The notes under the pieces: generated by a model
Databases searched by the model: none
The model's input: only the letters and a program-made list of their open reading frames with translations
Told to the model about the DNA's origin: nothing
Program-made: the position numbers and the translations under genes
Part shown: positions 45,284-58,852 of the stretch, piece by piece
Numbering within the stretch: position 1 is the stretch's first letter
Layout: each line of letters starts with the position of its first letter
Assembly (NCBI GenBank): GCA_018398815.1
Contig: CM031595.1
Coordinates: 143,484,194-143,548,193 of the forward strand
Direction: 5' to 3'
Length of the DNA stretch: 64,000 nt
Source of the DNA: Conus ventricosus
Lineage: Eukaryota > Mollusca > Gastropoda > Neogastropoda > Conidae

Positions 45284-47065
45284 AATAGATCTGCCTTCGA
45301 GAGGGTTGCGATGGTTCCCTCATGCAGCTAGTGAAGGGTTTTCATATTTATGATATATACTTTCCCATTTTCAACCCCTTTTTGTTTTTTGTTTGTTTGT
45401 TTTTTCAAATTTTGGCCAAGTCATTACTATAGTGATGGAAAAATTGTTAACCTGCGCTTGTTTCCCCCCACTAATTAATTGTTCAGCGTTATATTGTTTG
45501 GTCAATCAGTGGGGATTGCATCTCAAAGGAGATCCAAGTAAAGGTTGTTCTGCACAATTCTTAGCCGCTGACAATGCTTGGGTTATTGAATAGCAAAGCT
45601 GACCACATCCCCCATCCTTCTTCTTTCGTTAAGTGTCCACATTCATGAAGCTTAAAATTCTGCACTACAAACGGGGCTTTCCGGATTAACAGTTTGTTAG
45701 ATTCAAGTTTAGAATTATATCACTACCTACATTGCATACTATTTTGTGCACTTTTTACAAGGATCAGTTCAATAAACTTAGCATTGGGCATCTATTATTG
45801 CAGTCATGGAAGAAGATGCGGGAAGATTACGGAAAGCAAGCACACGTCTGAAGTAGAAAAGTGATTCTGCTGCACTAACACAACTGACCCCCTGGTTCTG
45901 AGAAATCCCATCCGATCACCTCTCCTTCCACCACCACCACCCCCCCACTCCCCATCCCCCCACCACCACAAACAGGAACAAGGTAGAAAAAGGAGAACCG
46001 TCTATGAAATGAATAAGGATTATAGACAGAAAATGACGTTGGATAATGAGAAGTACACGGAATATGTTAGGAAAAAAATTCAAATGCCAGTTGTGCAGAC
46101 AAAAAATTATGGCAGATGAAGAAAAAAAAAGAAAGAGTAACCACGAACAGGCACGAATAAGAATGGCCAAAATGAGGGAGTGGAAAAAACAGGAAAAGCT
46201 GGCAGCTGGCACAAACAAGATGAAAAAACGATGAAGATGAAGAGAACAGTGGAAGACACCTAAACCAAAAGAACGGCGAACTGGACATCTAAACAAAAGA
46301 GCAGCAGTAAACAGAAAACAGAGAAATCAACACCATGAACAAAAACGGAAGGAGGAAGCATCCAAGCTTGCAGAAAAACAAACCTCCATATCTTGTCAGG
46401 TTGAGCTTCCAGCCACTCCTTGCTCCAGTCCCCCAGCACGGATCTGCAGTCAAACTGCTCAAGTTGCTCATCATCAAGCAAAGAAAAGCATGCCATCAAA
46501 TCCCCAGCATTGTGTGAAAAAGCATCACCGTGGAGAAAGGCAGCCATCATTTGTGTGATGCCATGAACGAAACATACAAGACTTGGAAGTCTGCTGCAGA
46601 ACATGTCCAAAGCCTCAAGAACAAATCAGACATCTGAAGCAGAGCCATTAGGACAATGGCCATGAGCATTACAGAGAAAATATGGAAGGTCTGTTGGAGC
46701 CAGCTCCAGACTGCTGAACATCAATAGAAAATCGATCACCAGAATGAAATAAAAAAGAAAAATTCCAAGAACGGAAAAAAGGTGAAGAAACCATCCAAGA
46801 CATTCAGGAGTTGGTATTATCTTTTTTCTTTCTTTCTTTTTAAAGAAAAAATACAGTGTATCTGCCTGACTAAAAGCTGGTAAGCAAAAAGTCTGGGAAA
46901 GCTAGAGAAGTTGTGAACCAACCTATGAGAGAACTCCATACTGATAACCTCTAGGAGCTGGTAGGGCAGCCTTTTCCACATTAGCAAAATGCAGATCCTG
47001 GTATGGAAGAAAAATGGTTAACAGCACAAATGCATATTTAAAATCAATCCTGTAAAAAAAAAAAA

Positions 47066-47461
47066 TGCGACCAGCCGCCGTGGCGAAGTGGTTAGCATCG
47101 CGGACTCCCGGCTGGGAGGTCGTGGGTTCAAATCCCATCAGAAGTCATGTGGGTTTTTCTGCCCCAACCGGCTCCTACCCAGAGTTGAGTTGCTGCGGAC
47201 CTCAGTTGGGAAGACTGGGACCACAGTCGAGTTTCATCCACTTAATGGATGCGTTTCTGAGAGTGTTGCTCAGTTTCCTGACCAACACTGAAGGTGCCTG
47301 TATCTCTCGGGCCTGGTTGCCGCCAGGATATATTATGAAAGGAAGCATAGAGTACAGCCCTGTCATGCAGTCTCAGACCGAAATGGAAATCCATAGCATC
47401 ATCTTAATCATCCTCATTCTCATCGATCAGCATTAAAAAAATTATTAAAAAAAAAAAAAAA
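47066..47461 (+). mobile_element. tRNA-derived SINE, family S2
   Basis: A box TGGCGAAGTGGTTAGCATCG (47081-47100), B box GGTTCAAATCCC (47125-47136), then a ~300-bp body and an A-rich end (47436-47461). A diverged copy is at 7860-8110. Confidence 0.85.
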
Positions 47462-47462
47462 G

Positions 47463-47900
47463 AAATTGTGGCCCTTCATGCCCTGCTCTCATGGTGACCT
47501 CAATTTTGATGTCCTCTCCACGTCTTGGCCTTGGTTTGGTTCTGTCGGGGTCACCGGTATCGGCGACTTCATGGGGGCTGTCGTTGGACGGACGTGGTGG
47601 CGCCCTCCGGAGGGAGAGCTCACTCACGCCGGCTCCGCGACCAAGCGGTTATTGTCGTCAGTAGGGGGCTTAGTAGGTGGTGTCCTGCATATGTTAGATC
47701 AGAACAGGCGCCACTGAACACCACCGAAGTGACTCGGCAGCAGTGCAGTGTCTCCTCCGGTGGGTTGCCTCTTGACGACTTGACATAAACTGCTCCCTGT
47801 GGATTGCTGGTGCCGGGGTTGCGGCGGGGCCGGCCGGGCTGTGGCTGTGGACGGGGTGTCGGAATGAGCGGCGTGCACTGCATCTGAGGTGGCGTAGAGG
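47463..47900 (+). repeat. dispersed repeat family R1, copy 3 (longest)
   Basis: Begins directly after the A-rich end of the SINE. Its left part matches the reverse complement of 1840-2076 and its right part matches 27281-27500, so this copy links the two. GC-rich, with no stable reading frame. Confidence 0.65.
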
Positions 47901-48599
47901 TTGAGACAGCAAAAAAAGAAAAAAAAAGTAAAAATGAGATTGCTGCTGTAACTTAACCCTCTGTGCCGCATTCATCATTTTCACTATGCTGTTCAAATAC
48001 CTATGTGAAGAACGAAGGAAAGATTGTGCATACACATAGTGTGGAAACTGTAGTGTCCAGCAGATGGAAGATGTTCTTGCTCTATTGCAAGAATACAATA
48101 CAGTCACCTGGTACATGTGGAGAACTCCACAGATTCACTCAGCTTGCAAAGATATTTCAAGGAAACATCTTGTGATACTGATAGAAAGAGGAAATGTTGC
48201 AGATCATTTAAGGGAGTTCACAGAAGAAATGATATTCCTGTCCAAGCATCTGTTTCATGCCAACTGGCTGCATAAACAGTTTGAAAAGATTCAAACTGCA
48301 AGACCATTTCCAAATGAAACGGTTGCAGTTGTGGTGCATTTTGCAGAAAATTATGCCAGCACAAAGCAAGAGGAGGTCCAGTCTGCTCACTGGCACCATC
48401 AGCAAGTCACCATACAGGTGCAGACAATGTGATAACAAGGTTTTGAATCCCTCATCTTTGTGACAGATGACCAACAGAATTATGCCAAATCCAAATGTCA
48501 GTGCCAGAGGACATTTCCATTTCTGTTTTACTTCTCTGAGCTGAATTTGCAGGTAAAATAAAATATTTGGATTTCTTTTTACCCTGGTGAAGTGTCTGT

Positions 48600-51500
48600 A
48601 ATGCTAATCTCATATGACGTCTCTGTTACAGCCGAGACAAAACGAATAATTGCCTGCTGATCAAACACAAGTGAAGCTGCCAAGCCATTCTGATTTGTTC
48701 TTTAAAGGCGAGTTTTGAGCAAAAGTCAATGCGAGGTGGGGGGGTTCATCGTTTAGTCCATAAAATTTGTGTGGAAGATGAAAAATAGAAGCCACATAAC
48801 ACCCATAAGATAATGGCAATATTTAGGTTTATTTCAACCTTTCTCAAGCCACACTGGCCAACTGACAAACATAAAATTTGTGTGGGACGTCTGCATTACA
48901 ACCGAGATTAGTATGTGCCGTCTGGTATTACAATGGAGACATGAATAAAAGCTGGCTTTACAGTTAATTGGCTGGTCATCAAGCACAAGTGCAGTAAGCA
49001 TGTTAATTTCTTGTCATGCCTCTATCAGGAATATAAGAAGAAGAAATGTAAAGTAAATGACTCCGTCTTCAGACCTTATGTTGTGTGAAAAAGAACATTT
49101 ATGGGAGTTTGTGATGCCCTAGCTGAATAGTTGGAATTTTGTTCAACTTGTAAGCTACTGGGCAACACCAATTCCTATCAATGTCAAATGTGCTAGTCAG
49201 AGCTTATCATTTGACCAAATATGATGTTTATATTAATCATGTGGGGGTGTGGTTTAGTGTCAACGTTACAACCAAGACTAACGTTACATGCCATATATAA
49301 AGCCACTTAAGAAGAGAACAACTTCACAACAGTGGCTGGCATTTTTCAGGAACTTCACTTTTATAGAATTCACTACTGGATGTGTTCTATGAAAATGATG
49401 GACAGATAATTGTCGCCTTTTGCAACAATATTACTGAGGAGGCAGACACGTCCACAAATTCTCAGTTATTTGATAGCAGTTTGTCAGTTTAAACCTGTTT
49501 TCACTGTCACAAGCCTGTCTCTATCTTTCTTGTACTTACTAACAAAGAGAAGAAAGATTGCCAATCAATATATGTCTGAAAGTCTAAATTATCTATCTAT
49601 ATGCAAAATTTGATGAGCCAGAATCAGGAAAATGAACTTTTTTTTTAAAATCAAATTTCGGCCTAGCCCAAGTCACTTGCACCCCTGCAGATATTGTATC
49701 ACTGTCTGCACAGGCAGTTGTTCACATTTTTGTGCGAATAAATTTTGGCTATGTATATATAACATGTACAACTGCTGTACACACTGTAACAATCACACAT
49801 CAGTCTTTTCATTCTTGGCACAAACCATACATTGTCATTCCAAATCTAGTTTATTGCAAGTTATTTTTCTTGCATCAATGGTAATAACCATACAACGACA
49901 GAACATTTTGTACAAAACAAAAAAGCAATCACTGTAACTCTAATGAAAAACAACAAAACAAGAATCACGCTTCTTTACCATACCGAAAAACAATCTGGCA
50001 TTATCACAAGTCTCTCTTCTTGCCGTTGCTTAACATCTGCATTTATAGAAAACACAATTATGTCCTTACTCAGACCAGAGAAAAGGAGGGAAGGGAAGTT
50101 GGGGGGGGGGTTGGGGGGGGGGGGGGGGGGGGGGGGGGGAGGGGAGAGCAAGACAAGGGATTGATTTACATTTGTCCTTTACACTTTGTAATGCCAACAC
50201 TGACAGTTTTGTTTACACTGTAATATTAGCACAATTTACTAAGCATGCACAGCTTCACAGTCAAATCTCTCAAGCAAAATCATATTAATAGCATTAAAAA
50301 TCTTTTACCAAAGAGAAATAGGAATACATTTCTCATCATAGTAACAGAAACAACAAAAATGTATACACCGGTAACAACAAAAAAGTTATGCCCTAACAGC
50401 AACATGAAACCCAAAAGTTAAACATGAACTTTAAAATCAAATCGTAGGTTTGTTAGGACAATGACCACTGATTTGGAAATTCAGGGTAATGATAATTAGT
50501 AATCATTCTCTTATTACCTATTGTCATCTCAATGAAAGCTGCTCATGTGGAAGCTGTTGCTTTTCTTAATTATTGTTAGTTTGTCTTTATAAATAAATCT
50601 AACAGAAGTTTGTATTTCATTTATCGTGTTCTGACCTTCAGACTGTTTACCAGAAAACATGTTTCTTCTTACAAAAATATTATTATCCAGAAACATTTTG
50701 TCTTCTTTTAAAGACAATTTGATAAGCTGAATTTGGTTCTGGAGATGGGACAGTTTTTCACCATTTCCACTATCCCATCCTGACCACTCGGTTACAAATC
50801 CAAAGCACCCTTTACTGAGCTTAATTTGTTACGACAAAAATCAATTCCAATGCAAAATTTCACATTGGTTCGGATTCTCTGCCAAATTTCGCTAAATGAA
50901 GCTCCAAGAACCAATGACATATCCTGTTACTTGCATGATGCAATATATTTTGGGGCTGATGGGAGAAACTTCTAAAAACTTGCATAAATCAACAGCCAAA
51001 CGTTCTTTACACAACATGGCAACAGAGACATCTACAGTAAGTTCTTCAAGATCAAATCAGTCCACAATGTTACCATAATCCTGAAATCAAAACAGAAAAT
51101 GGCACTAGAGTTTGTAGCAACGCTTGTCCCTGGGCAAATAACAAAGAGTGATTAGTTTAGCATGTTCATCTACAAGGAAGCTGAGGACCTAAGGGGAGGG
51201 GATGAGAGAGAGCGGGTGGGACAGAGAGAGGCAGAGACAGAATTCAGATACTGAATTTTGTGTTCACAAAGGAACAATGGACCAACAACTGTCTCCTTTT
51301 TCTCTCAGCACCAATTTCACAGCATAAAAAAGAGGATGTTCTTATTCACATTACATTTACAATAAGAAGTGATAGGGAAAAAAAGTGTTCAAATTAGAAA
51401 AATACTTAAAGTGGAAATTAAAGATCTAAGATTGTAACGTACCACAAAAATACTAACCTAAGGAATGAATGGGAAAAAAAAGTCTGATCTGGGGGAGCGG

Positions 51501-52526
51501 AAAAAAAAAGAAGGAAAAAGAAAAGAACAAATCTATAATTCCAATCATTAAGACTATAAGAGGTTTTGAAAGCGGACGCCTTAAGACATTCGAGTACATA
51601 TCATTATATGAACGTTTTTCCTTTACCTCAACAACAGTAAAAAAAAATTCTGAACACAACTATCAGAGCTCTTCTTGAGCGCTGTTGCTTCTGAACACCT
51701 TTTGTGGCTGAAAACATGACAAGCATTTGGATATATTCAGACTGAACCACACCAAACTCCACGATCATGGCTGACTTCACTGAACACAGACTGATAACAG
51801 ACCTTCAATTGCACTGCAGCACCTCAGATACAGGTATGAACACACAGGCGTAAGGTCAAAGATTCGCAATAAATTGTTTAGACCAGTAAATTTCAAGTTA
51901 CCATGTAGTGCCAGTTTTCATTGTCAAAGTCCACCAGTCAGGGGATTGTGGAGGCACCAACGCTTTAAACTGAAAGCAGTTAAAGACTCTTTACTGTTTC
52001 AGCTGATGAATATATATAGGTTAAAAACGAACAAACATTCCACTACAATGCACATTGCTAATACTTGCAGGCTTTTATTGTGCTTTGTTTTGCAACACAT
52101 ACGTAAGCCCTTCAAAAATATGAAATGAATTCCACTCCCCACCCCAGTCATGCAACTAAGAATTTTTACATTTCTTTTTAATCTTTTTTTTTTCAATTCA
52201 AGCTAATTTATGAAGTCAGTTTAGTCATGTTGTTGCTGATTAACCCCTGACCAATACTTGTACATGAGTGTCAAGAACATTTAACAAAGTCAAAGGTGTA
52301 AACCCTGACCAATACTTGTACATGAGTGTCAAGACATTTAACAAAGTCAAAGTGTGTAAAAGCGCATGTGAACTAACGAAAAGATCAGGCGGTGCATTCT
52401 TACATGAGATCGACATCTCACATGGAAACAGGGAAGAAAAGCATCAAGAACACATTTCACTGAGAATGTGGGGCAACCTCTCAAATCTAAAATTGATGAA
52501 ATGGGTAAGTGAATACTAGCTCCAAC
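48600..52526. other. no gene recognised
   Basis: Intergenic, A/T-rich. Contains a ~38-G run at 50102-50139 and a tandem 60-bp duplication at 52215-52345 (CCCTGACCAATACTTGTACA in both units). I see no conserved coding blocks. Confidence 0.4.
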
Positions 52527-52580
52527 TTAACCCTTCCGTTGCCTAGGAATTAAGCTTAAAGTTACATCATATTTGCCAGG

Positions 52581-52615
<35 letters not shown>

Positions 52616-52858
52616 CAAATATATATTTTCAAAAAATTCTACTGACTTTCTCACCGACGAAAACGAGATTACCAACTATTAATAGAATCTAGAGACTTCA
52701 CCTCTCTGAAAATATCCTCTGTTTTGTAAGCAGTATCATATAAAACAAGGAATATTCCGGACTTCCCCATGACGGAGTATACTCAACAGCCATGGCAGCG
52801 AAGAGTACACACCCTTACCGTCGAGTTATCTCATCAAGTTAGGCACCGAATGGGTTAA
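52527..52858. mobile_element. piggyBac-type MITE
   Basis: Bounded by TTAA on both sides. The ends TTAACCCTTCCGTTGCCTA (52527) and, reverse-complemented from 52858, TTAACCCATTCGGTGCCTA are imperfect inverted repeats. About 330 bp, no coding sequence, with a poly(C) run at 52586-52612. TTAA duplication and CCC-type ends are the piggyBac hallmark. Confidence 0.7.
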
Positions 52859-53224
52859 TAAAAAAAGATTTCATCGAAAACAGCAAATAACTTCCTTACT
52901 TCATGTTCTCTGTTTTCTTTTAAACATTAACTCAGAAAAAAGTCTGTAAAATACATCAGTTGTGTTTCACCTGACCACTTACAGTTGATCTCTTAAGTTC
53001 CATGGAAACATTCAACTATAGAAAATAATTATTTACAGCTCAAATCAATCAGCTAACCAAGAAAACACAATTTGAACTTCTGATTTTCTGTCTAAATCTT
53101 GAATAATTCAAATTCAACAAACATTCATTTCATCACAAAGAATATGACACAATCTTTTAAAAACATATTCAAATATATGGCAAAATCCATATAAATCATG
53201 ACAGGAAAAAAAAAAAGACAAAAC

Positions 53225-53970
53225 CAGACCTGCCAACCCCCTAGAGACCAATGAGTAAGAATTGAAGCTCAGTGAGGCAGAAATGTGTAATTTCTGAGAG
53301 CTAAGAGTAATCGAGCGCGACATTTACCTTTTTCAAACAAACACGATGTGATGAAATTGTTTACACAATTTTTGTGAACTTTACTTTTCTTCAAAACAAG
53401 CTTTTCTTTTAAGTGTCCCAAGAAATCTCTACAAATTATGAAAATGTAGAATATACTGGAAACACACACAATCCCCTAAACCATCATGGCATGGCACACC
53501 AAGGCTTGATAGTGCGCCATAAACAACCTAAAAAATTGGAAATGAAATGAGGCAGGGAACAGTAAACAGTAAAACAAGTGGGTAACGTTGTGCTCCCATT
53601 TTATAAGGAAACCTACAAAAAGTAACTTTTATTCAAGACTGGCACAAATTTTTAAACTTAAATAAGGTCAAACAATTGCACATGACGAAAAAATTTATCA
53701 ATAGGGGGGGGAAAAAAACAAGCGCAGGCCAACAACTAACGGATTTGGAATAGAAATGACTTGGGCAAAAAATTTGGGGACTTAAAATGGGGGGGGGGGG
53801 GGGGGGGGAGTTTGAAGATGGAGAAACTGGGAACATAAAATTTTAAAAAAAAACTTTAACCCAAAAAAAAATTTTCTCCCCGGTTGCGATTCTGTGCAGG
53901 GGGGGGTGGCCATCGCCTGTGGGGGTTGTCAATTTTTAAATATTGCACCACCCCAAGGGAAAAAATTTTT

Positions 53971-54008
<38 letters not shown>

Positions 54009-54856
54009 TTCCGGGCTTCCATCATCCCCAAAACCCCAAAGGGGCCATTCTGTAATCGAGATGCAGCACAGTTTTGGCCCTTTAAAAGAGAAGGGGCCCT
54101 TTCAATGTGGGGTTTTCTTTGTTCGACCGCTTCTTCAAATTTTTTTTGGCGATCTCCGAATCTGAGAACGCTTCGTAAAAAGCTGGGGTGCATGGGGGTT
54201 TCGCTAAAAGCGATGTTGTGGGTCGACGAAAAATCGGTCCCAAAGGTTTTTGCCCCAATTAAACCCCTTTTTCCCAATTTCATCCTCTTTTGGGTGTCTA
54301 CAGGGCTGAAAAAAAAATGTTGGGTGCTGGAAGAATTCGGCGCTTAAAAGGGAAACGATGTGCTTTCGTGACTCAAGGGGGGACGCTTTCCCATCCACCA
54401 TTTTTCCCCCGATTGGAAAATTTTGGGGGGTTGACTGTAAGTGGTTTCACCCTGCACAATTTACAAAATTTTTGAACCCAAGGTTTTTATGCAGGGGAAC
54501 TTTTCCGAGTATTCTTTTCGGAACTTTTGACCAAGTTTTTTCTTTTTCGCATCTTGTCCAAAACTTTCTACTCCACGTTTCGACATTTTCGTAGCTAAAA
54601 CTTCAAAAAGACGCCAACTTCGCTGAATGGTAAAGATGGTGAAACGAACTGCGCATGACCGGAAACACTTCTTGAAGATTACTGGTTATACGCACGGCGC
54701 CGTGCGTGTCTGTACATAAGCCGATTTTTTTGGTCCGTTTTTTTTTTGTTGTTGAAAACTTTCAATGCGTAATTTTTTGGCTAAATGCGTAAGGGCGTAA
54801 GAATTAACACTTGGGCGTAATAAATTACGCGAAATGCGTAATGGTTGGCAGGTCTG
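53225..54856. mobile_element. hAT-like DNA transposon, family H1 copy 2
   Basis: Ends CAGACCTGCCAACC (53225) and GGTTGGCAGGTCTG (54856), flanked by CAAAAC on both sides (53219-53224 and 54857-54862). The right subterminal region holds six or more GCGTAA/TTACGC words, like copy 1. The interior from about 53690 to 54500 is crowded with 3- to 9-base homopolymers and two long runs (53790-53808 G, 53972-54008 C), so any transposase there cannot be read. Confidence 0.78.
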
Positions 54857-54862
54857 CAAAAC

Positions 54863-57800
54863 AGATCAAATCATCATCAGAACATACATAACATCTGGAA
54901 GTCCAGAGCCGTGAGTGAACAGACGCCATCAATTAGCACAACAGTAAAAATGAACAAATTTAAAGCCATCTACATTGACATGATTTCTCCATCACTTTTC
55001 TCCATAATGAACAATACAGATGAAAAGTATGTATGCCACATTTTCAGAAATTATGTGTGTACACACATACACACACCACACACGCACAAAGCGTCAGACC
55101 AAAATCCCTTTTGCAATACACCCTTCTTTCCACTCCCACTATTCCTTTGCAATACAGACGTTAAATTTAACAATATCACTGATTTCACTTCAGCAAGTTC
55201 ATTTAAGCGCCAGCTGTTTGTTGATTCTTCAAGCTTGTGGTCTCATTCGCAAGTGACATCATGGACTTATATAACAATTCTGGATAACTCTGAATACTGC
55301 AGTGAACAGCTCTTTGTGACTCGTCATGTTATTAATGTTAAAAAAAAAAAACATAGCATAACCTCCTCATGTAGATGGATAAAAAAAAATCAAAAAAAAA
55401 AATCATTCAATCGAAGAATACAAAGTTTTGCATGATTGCAGAACCGAAAGCATCTTCCTTCCAAAAACAAAGAGTTGCAGACATACATGTATACATCATC
55501 TACTGTTGAAGTATTTCTCAACAACAAACAGGAGCACTATCCTGAACATGGCCTTATTTCAGAACCTTGTTTACTCTCTGTAGTTTCTATTCTTTTAAGT
55601 TTCTGAACAGTGAAGATGAGCATAAGTATGACTGACTGTATGACAATTTCACACTAACTATTATTGCTTACACTTCAGAACATAACATGTTGGGGGTAGG
55701 GGTATTCATTTCACTCTCAACTGAATAAACCTTCCCATTGATTGTTGTGACAACTTCATACCTGGCTCTTTGCTTCACGTTGCGTACAATCATCACTATG
55801 ATTACAAATAACTGAAGAATACATGCCAACACTAAACAGCCTGTGTATCAAACTTCCATAGTAATAGTTTTGTGAACAAGTAAACCAAGGAAAACATTTT
55901 TCTTCTGTTTGCATTTGGTTGTTCATTTCTTCTCAAAAAATGAATATCTAGGCCTTGCACAGTCATTTATTTACAGTTTCATTCACAGTATATAATTCAC
56001 AAAGAAGGAAATATTCACATATCTTCAATATACTTACAGCCATTACGCTCTACAGGATTTTTCTTTTTACATCTTAATATTTGATCACAGTCCTCCATTT
56101 CCTGGTGATCTCCCATCATGTCTGACCCAAACGACATCCACTCTTTCTCCAACCCATCTTGCACTATTTACACCATTAATACTGAGACAACATGCAATAC
56201 AGCCATTCGTCAACATACATTCTAGACAGTAACTACATGTGTAATTACATCAATGCTCAAACAGCATCAGATAAAAATCCAATGAATGATTTTAAATCTG
56301 ATAATGCCCATCTCTCCGTAACAGATGTCCAAAATTTCGCAGTGAAATCCATCTTTATGTACCTATTGGCCCTTCCTTTAATCTTCCTTGTCAGTGTCCC
56401 CTCTGCCAGTGGATTCAACCATTTCCTACACTAACATAGTTCTGCTGTATAAAGGACCTAGCCGAACTGTACAATACTTCTCGCTGAATTGCAGAATCTT
56501 TGTCAGCCTTTTCACATCAATTTGATGATCAACTTTTCTGTTGAACTTAGTTCTTTTAAAAAAAAAGAAAAAAAAAGGTCTGCCTTCCCACGATAGAAAG
56601 TTCATAATTTTTTTCTCCTCAAGGTCAGTGAACGAAAGCAATGTTCAGTACCAGCACTGGATGTCGGTTCACTGCATTTGTGGACCACTTTATTGTATGA
56701 CAGCTAAAAACAGAGACTGCTCCACCAGCATGCAAAGAGCTCAGGAAATTTATTTTAAAAAAAAAAATAAACAAAAGAAAGTCAATACATTGTGTCATAG
56801 GAAGATAAAAAAGAAGAGACCAGAAAAGAAAGAGAGGTTGGCAAAAAAGATTATTCAAGCGGCCAGAAAAGAAACAGGGGTGGGCATTTATGACACAAAT
56901 GTGACAAGCTGACCATAGTGACGTTCTTGTGAACTACTGGGTGATGGAATAACCAAATGAAAGTTTAAAAATTCAAGAATTGGTATCTTCATTTTAATTC
57001 CTCTTCCAAAGGATTCAGCTTGAGTAATGTGCTGCATGCAAATGATATTTTGCCATAAACTACATGCTGACGCAATATTGCCAGATTAAGTCCCTACATA
57101 ATTTAGTGTTACTCTGACATCTTTTAAAAGAAAAAACCCCAGATTAATTGAAGTTTATACCTTTTCCAGATAAAATTTAGATTGCTTTCAAAATTTTCTG
57201 ATAAAGAACAGATAGGAGATTCTCATCATCCTTTTCCCCTTTGTTGTGGCCAGACTTTAAATCTGTAAGAATTCTAATTTTTAATTTAAGTTTCAAGATT
57301 CTTCCACTTCGTAAAAATTTTAATTTTCAACCTTTAAGTTCTGACAGATTCTTCCTCTGCCATTTGAAATTCCGATCTACAAGCAAGAGCTAGCAAGACT
57401 AATTAAAAACAACAACACTAAGCCCACTTCAGGAGGCACAGCTGTATTTGCAGAGTAAACCCAACTCCCCACCAGTTGATATCACCTAGCTTGACAGATT
57501 ATCCACCAACTCTTGGACAGTTGATATCATTTAGCCCAACACCGAGTTGGAGTCACAATCACTAATCTTTATCAATGTTGTATAGCGATTAAGGGCATCA
57601 AAATTTTGCAAAGCAGTAAGCTTGAAGGAAAGAATGGGAATAAAGAACCTGGCATCATACGTTCAATCTTGAAAACATGCACAGAGGATGAAATTGCTCT
57701 CCACCTCACCCCACCTTCCAAGAATCTCAATGGATTCCGAGATGCAAAATCATTCTTTAAAAAAAAAAAAAAAAAGGGAAAAATCTAGAATACACAGACA

Positions 57801-58852
57801 TAGCTACACTTACAGATTTTTTTCTTTAGCGCATGTGTGCATGCGTGTGCGAGTATGCATATTTTTTCTTGAATAGAAGAACAACGATTTTGTCTCCATT
57901 TTGTTTCACCTCGACCATAGGTATCACAGAATCTTACACACAAAAGTATAACTAAAGAAGCCATGATGTTTAAATCTCAAGTTCATGATTTAAGTTTCTG
58001 AACTATGGTCATACGATGAACACATTGCAATTCAACATTAATCCAGATTCACGACGAAAGGTTTTAAAGATCAACTGATCAGTTAGTTGAATTGTTTTTA
58101 AATTACTGGTCAGTTCTCTTACTTTCATAACTGAATAAAAACTTCTGTTATTAAAATCATCTAGATTAAAAAAATCTCCAGCCATTAAAATTACCAACAT
58201 TAAAAACTTATTGGAAGTTATTCATTACCAACCACAAGATGTTCCTTGGAAACAACTGAAACAATCAAGAAGATTGTCAACAGTAGTAACCAACAAAACA
58301 TATTTGCTCTTGTCAAAATGTTCTAAAAACAAACTCAATAGAGTCTATTTTTTGTGTTAAAATATCCCTATAAAATGTTGTAATGGTACATTTCCGTATT
58401 TCACACACGCCTCTACTGTTTCACCACTAGAAAAGTCATAAATGCAGCATGAGTGCACTTCATGAGCAATGAACAGAAACATAACTTGATTTTACTCAAG
58501 AAAAATGCTTCTCTCCGTCACTTTTTGATTGGTGAATATACATCTCTTCCGCCTGGCTCTACTTTACATTTACATCAAACCAGTTGTTTGCTTAGTCACA
58601 TCCTGATTTATATGCAGTTTGACGACTTTGTACAATATATGTCCAATCTTCTGTTTTTACAGTCGTTCTTGTCTTCAACATCAAGAAACAATGCGAACAA
58701 ACGTAAACACACAGCTCAACTGATCTGTCCTCTATTTTCTTAATGTACACTTCATCCCCATAAGTCCTGTTAACAGACGTCAAGGTATGTCCAGATCTGT
58801 CAATGGTTATCACTCGGGATGTGACAACACAACAGTCTAGTTCTGTTCACAT
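54863..58852. other. no gene recognised; downstream of the zinc-finger gene
   Basis: A/T-rich with scattered poly(A)/poly(T) runs and a short CA stretch at 55060-55085. Part of it should be the 3' UTR of the gene ending at 58853, but I cannot place its end. Confidence 0.35.

Larger units (their letters stand above)
46005..48560 (+). pseudogene. decayed repetitive-family protein gene, interrupted by SINE S2 and repeat R1
   Basis: Left part (46005-46620) shows, in shifting frames, a Lys/Arg-rich coiled region: DNEKYTEYVRKK, MADEEKKRKSNHEQARIRM, AKMREWKKQEKLAAG, then SKLAEKQTSISCQVELPATP. Right part (47990-48560) shows DVLALLQEYNTVTWYMW, NETVAVVVHFAENYA, EEVQSAHWHHQQVTIQ, and ESLIFVTDDQQNYA. 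The blocks resemble a repetitive protein family I associate with cnidarian and molluscan genomes, whose name I do not know. Multiple stops and frame shifts show it is dead. Confidence 0.5.

Noticed and set aside
44119..45285. Long frames with repeated CSPGPLFP-type peptides on both strands
   Set aside because: They are translations of the TGTTCCCC arrays in the foldback-like element, with no start context or domain.
56541..56912. A 123-residue Lys-rich plus-strand frame
   Set aside because: It crosses poly(A)-rich sequence with no splice sites, domain or conserved pattern.
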